This document shows, piece after piece, positions 1 through 7,927 of a stretch of DNA of 16,237 nt. Source of the stretch: Candidatus Nanopelagicales bacterium (lineage in GTDB: Bacteria > Actinomycetota > Actinomycetes > S36-B12 > UBA10799); the NCBI GenBank assembly GCA_030699055.1, contig JAUYKX010000227.1, positions 1-16,237 of the forward strand, in the 5' to 3' direction. How positions within the stretch are numbered: the stretch's first letter is position 1; every line of letters begins with the position of its first letter. A model generated the notes under the pieces. That model saw only the letters and a program-made list of their open reading frames with translations. It made no database searches and was not told the origin of the DNA. Both the position numbers and the translations under genes were made by a program.

Positions 1-148
1 GGTGAGCGAGATCGCGGCTGTTCCCGGGCACATCGACGATCGGGTGATTGGAATGGACCCGGTCTTTGTCACCCGCAATGGTGCCTTGGTGGCCAATGAC
101 GGCCGATCCGGCCCACTGATTTCCGGTTCGGCGTCGTGGGCGCGCTGA
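1..148 (+). CDS. tadA: TadA/CpaF-type secretion ATPase, C-terminal end (partial)
   Basis: Only the last 48 residues are in the window (codons from base 2, TGA at 146-148). They begin VSEIAAVPGHIDD and continue with a hydrophobic-acidic stretch (VIGMDPVFVTRNG), which fits the end of the CpaF/TadA AAA+ ATPase that powers Tad pilus assembly in the cytoplasm. The Walker motifs lie upstream, outside the window, so the identification rests on this short tail plus the directly following tadB and tadC. The stop overlaps the proposed tadB start by 13 nt, which suggests translational coupling. The assignment is mainly contextual. Confidence 0.7.
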   Translation, partial: VSEIAAVPGHIDDRVIGMDPVFVTRNGALVANDGRSGPLISGSASWAR

Positions 149-966
149 TCGGCCTCGGGTTCGCGCTCGGAATCCTGCTGATACTCGCTGCGCGCCCCCG
201 ATCGGTGGCACCCTCTCAACCGGATCTCCGTCGGGGGGCCAGCCGCAAGGACACCCTGTCCGCCGTCGGCATCGGTCTGGGTGCGGGCTTGGCGGCATTG
301 TTTCTGACGGGCTTGCTGTTGGTCGCGATCATGGGGGCGGTCGTGGGGTTCTGCATTCCCCGGCTGGTTCAACGTCGCGCCCAGCAGCGACATTGGGATC
401 AGCGCCGTGCCGCGTGGCCCGACGTCATCGACTCCATGGCCGGTGCCGTTCGAGCCGGATTGTCATTGCCGGAAGCTGTTTGCGCCGTGGCCGACAGTGG
501 CCCACCTTGTCTGCGCGATGAATTCGCCGACTTCGTGGTCGACTACCGATTGTCGGGCAGCTTCGAGGTCAGCATCGTGGCGCTGCGACGGCGCTTGGCC
601 GACCCGATCGCCGACCGAATCATCGAGGCCCTGTTGACCGCCCGGGAGGTGGGCGGAAACGACCTGGGTCGGGTTCTGCGCTCACTGAGCGAGTTTGTGC
701 GCCAAGAGTTGCGATTGCGTGGGGAGGCCGAGGCGCGTCGATCGTGGACGGTGAACGGTGCCCGGTTGGCGGCTGCCGCGCCCTGGCTGGTCCTGGTGTT
801 CCTCTCCAGCCGTCCCGGCACGGTGGAGGCGTATCGGACTTCGCTCGGTTCCGTCATCCTGTTCGCGGCCGCAGCCGCAACTGCGGTGGCCTACACAGCC
901 ATGATCAAAATAGGACGGTTGCCCGAAGAGCCGCGCGTTTTGGTCCCCCCGGGAACTGCTCAATGA
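136..966 (+). CDS. tadB: TadB-like inner-membrane platform protein (type II secretion F family)
   Basis: This 276-aa membrane protein should form, with TadC, the inner-membrane platform of the Tad pilus. Hydrophobic segments lie at about residues 2-19, 42-75, 209-224 and 237-256. A cytoplasmic helical region between them (about 94-205) carries the T2SSF signature: a conserved WPDVIDSMAGAVRAGLSLPEA stretch near 94-114 and the AREVGGNDLG turn near 169-178. The GTG start at 136 sits inside the end of the ATPase gene, so translation is probably coupled. The ATGA at 963-966 overlaps the start of tadC by 4 nt. Length and organisation fit actinobacterial TadB. Product confidence is high; the exact start is less certain. 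Confidence 0.88.
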   Translation: MGALIGLGFALGILLILAARPRSVAPSQPDLRRGASRKDTLSAVGIGLGAGLAALFLTGLLLVAIMGAVVGFCIPRLVQRRAQQRHWDQRRAAWPDVIDSMAGAVRAGLSLPEAVCAVADSGPPCLRDEFADFVVDYRLSGSFEVSIVALRRRLADPIADRIIEALLTAREVGGNDLGRVLRSLSEFVRQELRLRGEAEARRSWTVNGARLAAAAPWLVLVFLSSRPGTVEAYRTSLGSVILFAAAAATAVAYTAMIKIGRLPEEPRVLVPPGTAQ

Positions 967-1865
967 TCACGGCAGGGGTCCTGATCGGGTTGGCCGGTGG
1001 TGTCGGTTTGTGGTTGCTCGGGCAGGTGAGTCGGCCTTCGAACCTGGGTCGGCGCGTGTTTCCGCTCGTGACCGGTCCGTACGGAGGTCGTGTGGAGGAT
1101 TCCCCGGGGTCGATCGGGCAGTTGGCGCCGCGACTCGTGCGGCCGTTGAGGACATTGCTCGATCACTTGTTCGGGGCCCACAACGCGCGGGCCAGATTGA
1201 CGCAGGCCGGTCTCGATGAGTCGGTCGAACGGTTTCGACTGCACCAGTTGAGATGGGCCGTGGCCGGCATGGCAGGTGCTGTGTTGTTCGGGCTGGTCCG
1301 GATTGCGCTGGCCGGCCCCTTGGCCCCCGGTGCCTGGCTTGCTTTGACCCTGATCTCCGGCCTGGCCGGCGCTTGTGTCGCCGAACAGCGGCTGGTACGC
1401 CGGGCGGCCCGGCGCCGGCAGCGGATTGCGGTGGAATTGCCGACCGTGGCCGAAATGCTCGCGTTCACTGTTTCCGCCGGCCTGGCACCGGGTGCGGCGT
1501 TGGCCCGAGTGGCGTCACGCTCCCAAGGGGAACTGGGCGGGGAACTGCGCCGTTGTTGCGATGAGGTGGCCGCCGGCGTGCCGTTGGCGGAGGCGGTTCG
1601 GGAAGTGGGCACCCGCACCTCGGTGGCCGCGGTGATGAGGTTGGCGGATGCCTTCGTGATCGCCCTGGAGAGGGGCACCCCACTGGCCGAAGTCCTGCGG
1701 GCCCAGGCAATGGACGCCCGGGCTGCGGGGCATCGCGAGTTGATGGAGTCGGCCGGTCGCCGCGAGGTGATGGCTCTGATGCCGGTTGTCTTCTTGATCC
1801 TTCCGGTGGTGGTGGTGATCGCCGTGTTTCCGGGGGTGCAAGCCCTGACGGTCCACGTGCCTTGA
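963..1865 (+). CDS. tadC: TadC-like inner-membrane platform protein (type II secretion F family)
   Basis: The ATG at 963 overlaps the tadB stop (ATGA) and gives a 300-aa protein. The same frame stays open further upstream, but that part overlaps tadB and is not needed. N-terminal segment 2-20 is hydrophobic and is followed by a soluble linker. Two membrane segments lie at about 98-118 and 122-140, then the T2SSF helical domain at about 157-265 (ELPTVAEMLAFTVSAGLAPGAAL at its start) and a last very hydrophobic helix at 270-290. This is the usual TadC plan. It is expected to pair with TadB as the assembly platform driven by TadA. A gap of 91 nt separates it from the next gene. Confidence 0.87.
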   Translation: MITAGVLIGLAGGVGLWLLGQVSRPSNLGRRVFPLVTGPYGGRVEDSPGSIGQLAPRLVRPLRTLLDHLFGAHNARARLTQAGLDESVERFRLHQLRWAVAGMAGAVLFGLVRIALAGPLAPGAWLALTLISGLAGACVAEQRLVRRAARRRQRIAVELPTVAEMLAFTVSAGLAPGAALARVASRSQGELGGELRRCCDEVAAGVPLAEAVREVGTRTSVAAVMRLADAFVIALERGTPLAEVLRAQAMDARAAGHRELMESAGRREVMALMPVVFLILPVVVVIAVFPGVQALTVHVP

Positions 1866-1956
1866 CGGCCACGGGGCTTCGACGGGATCTGTGGGCCAAG
1901 AACTTCGTTGCGAGACGGTCTCGTGACGTGGAGGAAAGTGACAAGGGGGAAGTCGG

Positions 1957-2136
1957 ATGCGAGTGGGCAACTGGTGGCAGCGGATCAAGGCGCGGCTGCA
2001 TTCGGAACAGGGTGACGTGCCGGGTTGGGTTTTGGTCACCGTAATGACCGCCGGGTTGGTGACGGCGCTGTGGGTGCTTGCCGACGGGCAACTCACTTCG
2101 GTGCTTGACCGGGCCATCAACTCTGTCAGCAAGTGA
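1957..2136 (+). CDS. Small pilin-like peptide of the Tad locus (candidate Flp-type pilin)
   Basis: This is a 59-aa protein starting at ATG 1957, preceded by a purine-rich ribosome-binding sequence (AAGGGGGA) about 8 nt upstream. A basic N-terminus (MRVGNWWQRIKARL) is followed by SEQGD and then one hydrophobic helix, VPGWVLVTVMTAGLVTALWVLA, residues 21-42, ending in a short amphipathic tail. Size, layout and position between tadC and the tadE-like genes match the place of the major Flp pilin in actinobacterial Tad operons. Canonical Flp pilins have a Gly cleavage site followed by Glu at +5. Here Gly19 is present, but the residue at +5 of the predicted mature chain is Trp (W24), so processing may differ. 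The stop overlaps the next GTG (GTGA 2133-2136). Confidence 0.7.
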   Translation: MRVGNWWQRIKARLHSEQGDVPGWVLVTVMTAGLVTALWVLADGQLTSVLDRAINSVSK

Positions 2137-2522
2137 GTCGGACGAGGATTCTTCCCGGCGGGGATTCCGGATCGGCGGCAGTGGAGTTCGCGCTGGTCGC
2201 GCCATTGGTGCTGGTCCTGTTCGCGGCACTGGTTCAGATTGGGATGGCCGGGTACGTGCGGACGACTTTGGTGGCGGCAGCGGCTGATGGTGCCCGGGCC
2301 GGAGCGACCAACGGAGCGGTCGACGGAACGGCGAAACGTCGCGCGCAGGCGGCTCTGGCCGACAGTTTGGCGGCGGGAGTGGTCGCTGACATCTCCGAAT
2401 TCCGGGATCGGCAATCGGGCGTGGAGATGGTCAGCGTGACCATTCGGGCGCGACTGCCGTTGATCGGACTGCTCGGGCCGGAGGTGATGACCGTTTCCGG
2501 TCGGGCGCTGGCCGAGTCGTGA
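2133..2522 (+). CDS. tadE: TadE-like minor pseudopilin
   Basis: This 129-aa protein starts at GTG 2133 and overlaps the pilin-like gene by GTGA. The N-terminus carries a type IV prepilin-like site: after DSG (Gly13) the mature chain would begin SAAVE, with Glu18 at +5. A long hydrophobic helix follows (about 17-39, FALVAPLVLVLFAALVQIGMAG). The small globular remainder (41-129) has an Ala-rich helix and a beta-rich end (MVSVTIRARLPL). This is the TadE domain layout. TadE proteins are thought to be minor pilins processed by the TadV peptidase; no tadV is in the window. Confidence 0.82.
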   Translation: MSRTRILPGGDSGSAAVEFALVAPLVLVLFAALVQIGMAGYVRTTLVAAAADGARAGATNGAVDGTAKRRAQAALADSLAAGVVADISEFRDRQSGVEMVSVTIRARLPLIGLLGPEVMTVSGRALAES

Positions 2523-3007
2523 GCCGCGTTCGGTCAAGCCGACGTCGAGCGGTCGAAAACGGCGGCGACACCGGAGCCGGCGGGGACGCCGGAGCCGGTC
2601 ACGAAAGTGGTAGCGCGATCGTCGAGTTCGTCGGTCTCGCGGTGATGGTGATGGTGCCGATCGCCTACGCGGTCATCGTGATCGTCCAGCTGCATTCGGC
2701 CACCTATGCGGCGGTCACGGCGGCCCGGGAGGCCGGAAGGGCATACGTGACCGCCGATTCTCCCGGCCAGGCGGCGGCCCGGGCGTCCCAGGCGGCCAGC
2801 ATCGCCATGGAGGACCAGAACGCCCCGCCCCCTGAGGTGAGCATCCACTGTCGGGGTGGAGCATGTTTGTCGCCCGGCTCCCGGGTTCACGTCACGATCA
2901 CCGCTCGGGTGCCGATTCCCTTCGTTCCGCGACAGGGGGATCGGGGCACCATCGCCGTAACCGCCGAGCACGAGGCGATGGTCGACACCTATCGGGCCTC
3001 CTCGTGA
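2519..3007 (+). CDS. TadE/TadF-like pseudopilin
   Basis: This 162-aa protein starts at GTG 2519 and overlaps tadE by GTGA. A long, Arg- and Gly-rich leader (1-31) ends HESG, then SAIVE with Glu36 at +5 and a hydrophobic helix to about residue 57, which is the prepilin-like arrangement. The rest contains an Ala-rich helix (64-98) and a beta-rich region. Two cysteines (C111 and C116, in HCRGGACLSPG) could form a disulfide outside the membrane. It is related in plan to the preceding TadE-like protein and probably acts as a second minor pseudopilin (often named TadF). The assignment between TadE and TadF cannot be made from sequence alone. Confidence 0.75.
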   Translation: MSRVRSSRRRAVENGGDTGAGGDAGAGHESGSAIVEFVGLAVMVMVPIAYAVIVIVQLHSATYAAVTAAREAGRAYVTADSPGQAAARASQAASIAMEDQNAPPPEVSIHCRGGACLSPGSRVHVTITARVPIPFVPRQGDRGTIAVTAEHEAMVDTYRASS

Positions 3008-3525
3008 TCCAGCGGGTGCGTTCCGGGTCGGGTGGCGGCCATGATGTCGTTCGAAGCGGCGGACGCAGTGACCGAAGCGGCGGAAGTCCGAACCGACGTG
3101 GCGACGAAGGCAGCGTCATGATGCTCGTGATCGGGCTCGTCCCCGTCCTGTTCCTGGTCTTCGCCGTGGGAGTTGACGCGGCGGTGTTGTTCATCCATCG
3201 CCGGGCGCTGGCTTCCACCGCCGATTCCGCCGCCCTGGCCGGAGCGCAAGCTGGCGACCTGGACCGGATCTACAACGGTGGGCGCCGCTTGGCGAACCTG
3301 CCGCTCGACTGCGGCGCCGCGCGGCGCGTGGTCGAGGGCCAAGTGAGGCCATCGCGGTCTGATTCGCGGGCCGACCGGGCGGTAATCGAATCGATCACCT
3401 GTGACGGGACGACCGTGTCCGTGAGCCTGAGCAACACAGTCGAACTGCCGTTCGCGGCACATTTCGGGCTGAACCCGACTGTTGCCGTCAGGGGTCGGGC
3501 AGCTGCCCGCTCACCCTTGCGGTGA
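3004..3525 (+). CDS. TadG-like protein (short, Flp pilus assembly TadE/G-like N-terminal domain)
   Basis: The start is placed at GTG 3004, which overlaps the previous stop as GTGA and continues the operon's pattern; the frame is open further upstream but only inside the neighbouring gene. The 173-aa product has a polar Gly/Ser/Arg-rich leader (1-33) and then RRGDEGSV followed by a membrane helix (38-58, ending in GVD). The IHRRALASTADSAALAGAQ stretch (64-82) is the hallmark of the TadG/TadE-G-like N-terminal domain. The remaining ~90 residues contain C103 and C133 and a beta-rich tail. There is no von Willebrand A domain as in large TadG, so this is the short actinobacterial form. It is the last gene of the Tad operon. 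Confidence 0.8.
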   Translation: MIQRVRSGSGGGHDVVRSGGRSDRSGGSPNRRGDEGSVMMLVIGLVPVLFLVFAVGVDAAVLFIHRRALASTADSAALAGAQAGDLDRIYNGGRRLANLPLDCGAARRVVEGQVRPSRSDSRADRAVIESITCDGTTVSVSLSNTVELPFAAHFGLNPTVAVRGRAAARSPLR

Positions 3526-3556
3526 GCCGGGCGGAGCACGGTTGATGCGGGCCGCA

Positions 3557-3562
3557 TAGCCT
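3557..3562 (+). promoter_or_regulatory. Putative -10 element for leaderless prfB mRNA
   Basis: The hexamer TAGCCT fits the actinobacterial TANNNT -10 pattern and ends 8 nt before the prfB GTG, so transcription would begin at or next to the start codon. No Shine-Dalgarno sequence precedes the GTG, as expected for a leaderless mRNA. No good -35 hexamer is seen at the usual distance. The call is tentative. Confidence 0.45.
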
Positions 3563-3570
3563 GGTGGATC

Positions 3571-4680
3571 GTGGCGGACCTGGAGACCGGTGAGCGGATT
3601 GCCGAGTTGGAAGCAACCCTGCGAAGTGTCGAGGCAGTGGTCGATCCTGAACGGCTGAGTCGGGAGATTGCTGAACTCGAGATTGAAGTGGCTGAACCGG
3701 ACTTGTGGTCTGACCAGCAACACGCGCAGGCGATCACCAGCCGACTCTCCTTCAATCGAAGTGAACTGCGTCGCCTGGACAAGCTTCGTCAGCGGATCGA
3801 TGACCTGCCGGTCTTGTTCGAGCTGGCGGAAAGTGAAGGAGACGAGCAGGCATTCGCCGAGGCCGGGGAGGAACTGGCCGCTCTGCGGGCCGAGATCGGT
3901 GAACTCGAGGTCCGAACCCTGCTGGCGGGGGAGTACGACTCTCGAGAAGCGCTGGTGACGATTCGGTCCGAGGCCGGTGGTGTCGATGCGGCGGACTGGG
4001 CGGAGATGCTGCTTCGGATGTACCTGCGCTACTGCGAGCGGCACTCCTGGCCGGTTGAGGTTTACGAAACCTCGTATGCCGAGGAGGCGGGAATCAAGTC
4101 GGCGACGTTCGCGGTCAAGATCCCCTACGCCTACGGGACGCTTTCGGTCGAGCAGGGGACCCATCGTCTGGTGCGAATCTCGCCGTTCGACAACCAGAGC
4201 CGGCGCCAGACCTCCTTCGCCGGGGTGGAAGTGGTCCCGGTGATCGCGCGAACCGAGGCGATTGAGATTCCGGACGATGAGATCAGAGTCGATGTCTATC
4301 GTTCCTCGGGTCCCGGCGGTCAGGGAGTCAACACGACCGACTCGGCGGTGCGTATCACGCCTTTGCCCACCGGAATCGTCGTTTCGTGCCAGAACGAGCG
4401 CTCCCAGTTGCAGAACCGGGCGACGGCGATGGTGGTGTTGCAGGCGAAGCTGCTTGAGCGCAAACGCCGAGAGGAGCGCGCGAAGATTGACGCGCTGCGT
4501 GGCGACTCGGCCGGATCGTGGGGTAATCAGATGCGTTCCTACGTGCTGCACCCGTACCAGATGGTGAAGGATCTGCGCACCGAACACGAGACCGGGAACA
4601 CGACGGCGGTACTCGACGGGGAGATCGACGATTTCATCGAAGCCGGAATCCGGTGGCGCCGGCACCGCGAGGTGCGGTGA
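3571..4680 (+). CDS. prfB: Peptide chain release factor 2
   Basis: This 369-aa class I release factor recognises UGA/UAA stop codons and triggers release of the finished protein on the ribosome. The N-terminal helical domain (1-110) is Glu/Leu/Arg rich. The codon-recognition motif SPF, specific for RF2, is at residues 204-206 ([10 protein letters not shown]). The catalytic GGQ motif is at 249-251 in [20 protein letters not shown]. The C-terminal helices end HREVR. The reading frame is continuous from GTG 3571, so the autoregulatory +1 frameshift known from Escherichia coli prfB is absent here. It follows the Tad operon by 45 nt and appears to have its own promoter. Confidence 0.98.
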   Translation: MADLETGERIAELEATLRSVEAVVDPERLSREIAELEIEVAEPDLWSDQQHAQAITSRLSFNRSELRRLDKLRQRIDDLPVLFELAESEGDEQAFAEAGEELAALRAEIGELEVRTLLAGEYDSREALVTIRSEAGGVDAADWAEMLLRMYLRYCERHSWPVEVYETSYAEEAGIKSATFAVKIPYAYGTLSVEQGTHRLVRISPFDNQSRRQTSFAGVEVVPVIARTEAIEIPDDEIRVDVYRSSGPGGQGVNTTDSAVRITPLPTGIVVSCQNERSQLQNRATAMVVLQAKLLERKRREERAKIDALRGDSAGSWGNQMRSYVLHPYQMVKDLRTEHETGNTTAVLDGEIDDFIEAGIRWRRHREVR

Positions 4681-4820
4681 GTACACGCCGGGCGACCTAA
4701 GCCCGAATCGGCCGCGGTCGCAGTACGGTCGACACGCGTCCGGTACGTCGGCCCTGCTATGGGGTCGGTCTTCCCCCTGCCGGCGCCACACTGTCCCGTC
4801 GAACCAGGAGCGCCAGTCAA
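4681..4820 (+). other. Intergenic region upstream of the ftsE operon
   Basis: This is a 140-nt gap between prfB and ftsE. An AGGAG ribosome-binding site lies at 4806-4810, 10 nt before the ftsE GTG, and supports that start. A promoter for ftsEX-peptidase-smpB may lie here, but no hexamer pair stands out. No small gene is seen. Confidence 0.5.
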
Positions 4821-5510
4821 GTGATCCGTTTCGAGGATGTGAGCAAGGTCTACCGCGGTCAGTCGCGGCCTGCGCTCGCCGGCGTAGCCGTCGGCATTGA
4901 GACGGGGGAGTTCGTGTTCGTGGTCGGCCCTTCGGGATCGGGCAAGTCGACGTTCCTGCGGTTGCTGCTTCGGGAGGAAAAGGCCACCTCGGGCCGGGTG
5001 TTCGTCAATGAACGTGACGTCGCCGGGATCCGCCGATGGCGGGTGCCCCGACTGCGGCGTGAAATCGGGGCCGTTTTCCAGGACTTCCGGCTCCTTCCCA
5101 ACAAGACCGTCGCCCAGAACGTGGCGTTCGCCCTGGACGTGCTCGGTCAGCCGAGGTCAGTGGTGAAGCCGGCTGTGGCCGATGCGCTGGAGTTGGTCGG
5201 ACTGTCGGAGATGGCCGGTCGCCGGCCGGGGGAGTTGTCCGGTGGCGAGCAGCAACGAGTGGCGATTGCGCGTGCTTTCGTCAATCGCCCGCCCCTTGTC
5301 GTTGCCGATGAACCGACCGGGAACCTCGATCCGACGTCGTCGTTGGGGATCATGCGCATTCTCGACCGCATCAACCGCGAAGGGGCGACAGTGCTGATTG
5401 CCACCCACGACGCCGCCATCGTCGATCAGATGCGGCGGCGGGTGGTCGAACTGGAGGCCGGGAAGATCGTGCGAGACCAGTCCCGCGGCGTCTACGGAAC
5501 CAGCTGGTAG
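4821..5510 (+). CDS. ftsE: Cell division ATP-binding protein FtsE
   Basis: This 229-aa ABC ATPase works with FtsX in the divisome; rather than transporting, FtsEX passes ATP-driven motion to cell-wall hydrolases outside the membrane. Walker A is GPSGSGKST at 36-44, the Q-loop glutamine is Q87 (VFQDFRLLP), the signature is LSGGEQQR at 139-146, Walker B is VVADEPT at 160-166 and the switch histidine is H196 (ATHD). All are intact. The GTG start at 4821 is backed by AGGAG 10 nt upstream. The stop is 6 nt before ftsX, so the two genes form one unit. Confidence 0.97.
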   Translation: MIRFEDVSKVYRGQSRPALAGVAVGIETGEFVFVVGPSGSGKSTFLRLLLREEKATSGRVFVNERDVAGIRRWRVPRLRREIGAVFQDFRLLPNKTVAQNVAFALDVLGQPRSVVKPAVADALELVGLSEMAGRRPGELSGGEQQRVAIARAFVNRPPLVVADEPTGNLDPTSSLGIMRILDRINREGATVLIATHDAAIVDQMRRRVVELEAGKIVRDQSRGVYGTSW

Positions 5511-5516
5511 GCCGGG

Positions 5517-6428
5517 ATGAGACGAATCGGCCTGGCCTTGCGCGAGGTGCTACACGGTCTCGGGCGCAACGTGACGATGACCATCGCGGTGATCATGACG
5601 GTCGCCGTGTCGCTAACCCTGTTCGGCACGGGATTGTTGGTCCGCGAGCAGGTCACCGTGATGAAGGACTACTGGTACGACCGGGTCGAGGTGTCGGTGT
5701 TCCTGTGCGGTACCGCGTCCGACCCGGGGATCTGTCCAAACGGCCCGGTGTCCCCCGAGCAGCGCGAGGCCGTGCGGACCAAGCTGGCCGGGATGACCTC
5801 CGTGGTTTCCGAGATCTACTACGAGTCGTCCGAAGAGGCGTTCGAACGCTTCAAACAACAGTTCAAGGACTCACCGATCCTGGCGAATGTCACTGCCGAA
5901 GCCATGCCGGAGTCATTCCGCGTGAAGTTGGTCAACCCCGAGGATTATGCGCAGGTCGCCTTGGCGGTGACCGGAATGCCGGGTGTCGAACAGGTGCAGG
6001 ACCAGCGAAAGCTGCTGGACAAGTTCTTCCGATTACTCGGCGGTCTGGAGGCGATGGCCATGGGGATCGCCGTCGCCATGCTGATCGTGACGGTGCTGTT
6101 GATCATTAACACGATGAGAGTGGCAGCCTTCAGTCGTCGTCGCGAGACGGAGATCATGAAGTTGGTCGGAGCGAGTAACACCTTCATCCGATTGCCGTTC
6201 GTCCTGGAGGCAGCGGTTTCCGCCGGGCTCGGCGGTCTGATAGCCGTCGGGATTCTCGTCGGGGAGAAGATCTACCTGGTTGATCGGATGCTGCAACCGT
6301 CTTTCCGCTTCACCGCGTTCATCGGCTGGGATCAGATCATCAAGGTGTCGATCATCGTGTTCGTCACCGGGGTGGTGATCGCGTCCGTTGCCGCGGCCCT
6401 GTCCGTCCGCCGATATCTGCGCATCTGA
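5517..6428 (+). CDS. ftsX: Cell division protein FtsX
   Basis: This 303-aa membrane partner of FtsE has four predicted transmembrane helices (about 21-43, 178-199, 228-248 and 275-297). They surround a large extracellular loop between helices 1 and 2 (44-175), the region that binds and activates peptidoglycan hydrolases. The loop contains a close cysteine pair, C64 and C73 (FLCGTASDPGICPNG), which could form a disulfide. Cytoplasmic FSRRRETEIMKLVGAS (205-220) is the conserved motif after helix 2 that contacts FtsE. It starts 6 nt after ftsE and is followed 20 nt later by a secreted M23 peptidase, its likely target. Confidence 0.96.
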   Translation: MRRIGLALREVLHGLGRNVTMTIAVIMTVAVSLTLFGTGLLVREQVTVMKDYWYDRVEVSVFLCGTASDPGICPNGPVSPEQREAVRTKLAGMTSVVSEIYYESSEEAFERFKQQFKDSPILANVTAEAMPESFRVKLVNPEDYAQVALAVTGMPGVEQVQDQRKLLDKFFRLLGGLEAMAMGIAVAMLIVTVLLIINTMRVAAFSRRRETEIMKLVGASNTFIRLPFVLEAAVSAGLGGLIAVGILVGEKIYLVDRMLQPSFRFTAFIGWDQIIKVSIIVFVTGVVIASVAAALSVRRYLRI

Positions 6429-6448
6429 GGCCCGGAGTCTACGAGGAC

Positions 6449-7921
6449 ATGGATCTTGGCGATGGCTTAGGCGGCTTAGACGAGACTGGCAGTGAGACGT
6501 TGGTTTCGCGGGGCCGAAGTTCGGTCGTCACCACCGTGGTGGCCTTGGGGATGGTTGGGTGTTGTGCCGGGGGAATGGCGGCTGTTGGGGCGTCGGGAGC
6601 TCCGACCGGGACCGGTGCGGCGGTTCGGGCAGCCGCCACTGAAGTACCTATAGATCAACAAGTGGCCGAAACTCACGACTATCTTGCCGACGCGTCGAAG
6701 GCTGTTCGCCGGGCGCGGGAGGAGCTCGAGCGCGTTGCCGCGTCGCTGCCGACGGCTCAGCGGAAGTTGGCCGGGGCTCAGAGCGGGTTGGCGGCGGCGA
6801 ACCGGGCGCGGGAGCAGGCGGTGGCCCTGTTGGCGGCCACCGAAGCGGCGGTCCAAACCACTGAGACCCGGGTCGTGGAAGCGCGGGGGCGCGTCGACGC
6901 GCTCAAAGTGCGGATCGGCGCGACGGCGCGGCAGTCGTACATGTCCGGTGATGGTCAACGTGAACTCGAGGTGCTCCTGAGTGCTCGCGATCCGGCGGAC
7001 TTCGCCGTGGCGCTGGAGGCGTTGGCTCGCCGTTCCCGGGGGAATAACACGGCCCTCGATGAGATGACCGCCGCCCAGCAGCAGCTTGCCGCCGAACTGG
7101 TCAGCGTTCAGCGCCTGCGGGATGACGCGGTCCGGCATCGGGATACGGCGGCCCGCGAGGCGACGGCGGCCGACCGGGCGGCCACCGAGGCCGCCGCGGC
7201 GAAGAACGAAGTCGACGTGCTCGTCAGCCGGCGGGCGGCAGCGTTGCGCACGGCAGCTGGGCACCGGCGGTCGGTTAAGCGCATGTACGGCGAACTGTTG
7301 GAAGAGCAGCGGAGGATCGCGCGGGCCGCTGCGGAGGCAGCTCGGCGGGAGGCCGAAAAGGCCCGGAAAGAAGCCGAGGCGGCCAAGAACAAGAAGAAGC
7401 CGGCCTCAGGTGGTTCCGGGCCGGCGCCGACCCAGAAGCCGACCTCGCCCGGAAGTGGCAGCGGAAGTGGCAGTGGCAGCGGCTCGGCTCCGGCGAGCGG
7501 CGCACTGACCTGGCCGATCCCGGGGGCAGGTGCCGGTGGTCGCACCGGTTGGCGGGTGCATCCGGTCTACGGCTACCGCTCGTGTCACACGGGCGTCGAC
7601 ATCAGCGCGGGTTCCGGTACTTCGATCAGGTCAGCGGGTGCGGGCACGGTGGCCACAGTCGCCTCTGGTGGGCCGTACGGGAACCACACGATCGTGGCGC
7701 ATGCCGACGGCGTGTCTACGATGTACGCGCACCAGTCCCGCATTGCCGTCAGGAGCGGCCAGCGGGTGAGCGCGGGCCAGGTGATCGGATATGTGGGATC
7801 GACGGGCTGGTCGACCGGGCCTCATCTGCACTTCGAGGTGCATGTTCGGGGTGTGCCTTACGACCCGATGGGATGGTTCGGTGGCGGTGCTAAGCAGCGG
7901 GTGTCCTGCTGGTCTGGTTGA
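6449..7921 (+). CDS. Secreted coiled-coil M23 family metalloendopeptidase, probable FtsEX effector
   Basis: This 490-aa protein has a hydrophobic export segment (about 25-50), a long charged coiled coil (75-315), a Gly/Ser linker (318-350, with GSGSGS runs) and a C-terminal LytM/M23 domain (352-478). The zinc site is complete: H380 and D384 (HTGVD) and H461 of HLHFE, with catalytic H428 (YAHQ) and H459. It should cut peptide cross-links of peptidoglycan. The plan matches EnvC-type proteins, in which FtsX binds the coiled coil, but unlike degenerate EnvC the catalytic residues are kept. The first 17 residues are unusual before a signal peptide. TTG 6500, giving MVSRGRSSVV, is an alternative start. 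Confidence 0.88.
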   Translation: MDLGDGLGGLDETGSETLVSRGRSSVVTTVVALGMVGCCAGGMAAVGASGAPTGTGAAVRAAATEVPIDQQVAETHDYLADASKAVRRAREELERVAASLPTAQRKLAGAQSGLAAANRAREQAVALLAATEAAVQTTETRVVEARGRVDALKVRIGATARQSYMSGDGQRELEVLLSARDPADFAVALEALARRSRGNNTALDEMTAAQQQLAAELVSVQRLRDDAVRHRDTAAREATAADRAATEAAAAKNEVDVLVSRRAAALRTAAGHRRSVKRMYGELLEEQRRIARAAAEAARREAEKARKEAEAAKNKKKPASGGSGPAPTQKPTSPGSGSGSGSGSGSAPASGALTWPIPGAGAGGRTGWRVHPVYGYRSCHTGVDISAGSGTSIRSAGAGTVATVASGGPYGNHTIVAHADGVSTMYAHQSRIAVRSGQRVSAGQVIGYVGSTGWSTGPHLHFEVHVRGVPYDPMGWFGGGAKQRVSCWSG

Positions 7922-7927
7922 CCGGTC

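Noticed and set aside
3542..3547. TTGATG as a -35 box for prfB
   Set aside because: It is only 9 nt from the TAGCCT hexamer, too close for a promoter pair.
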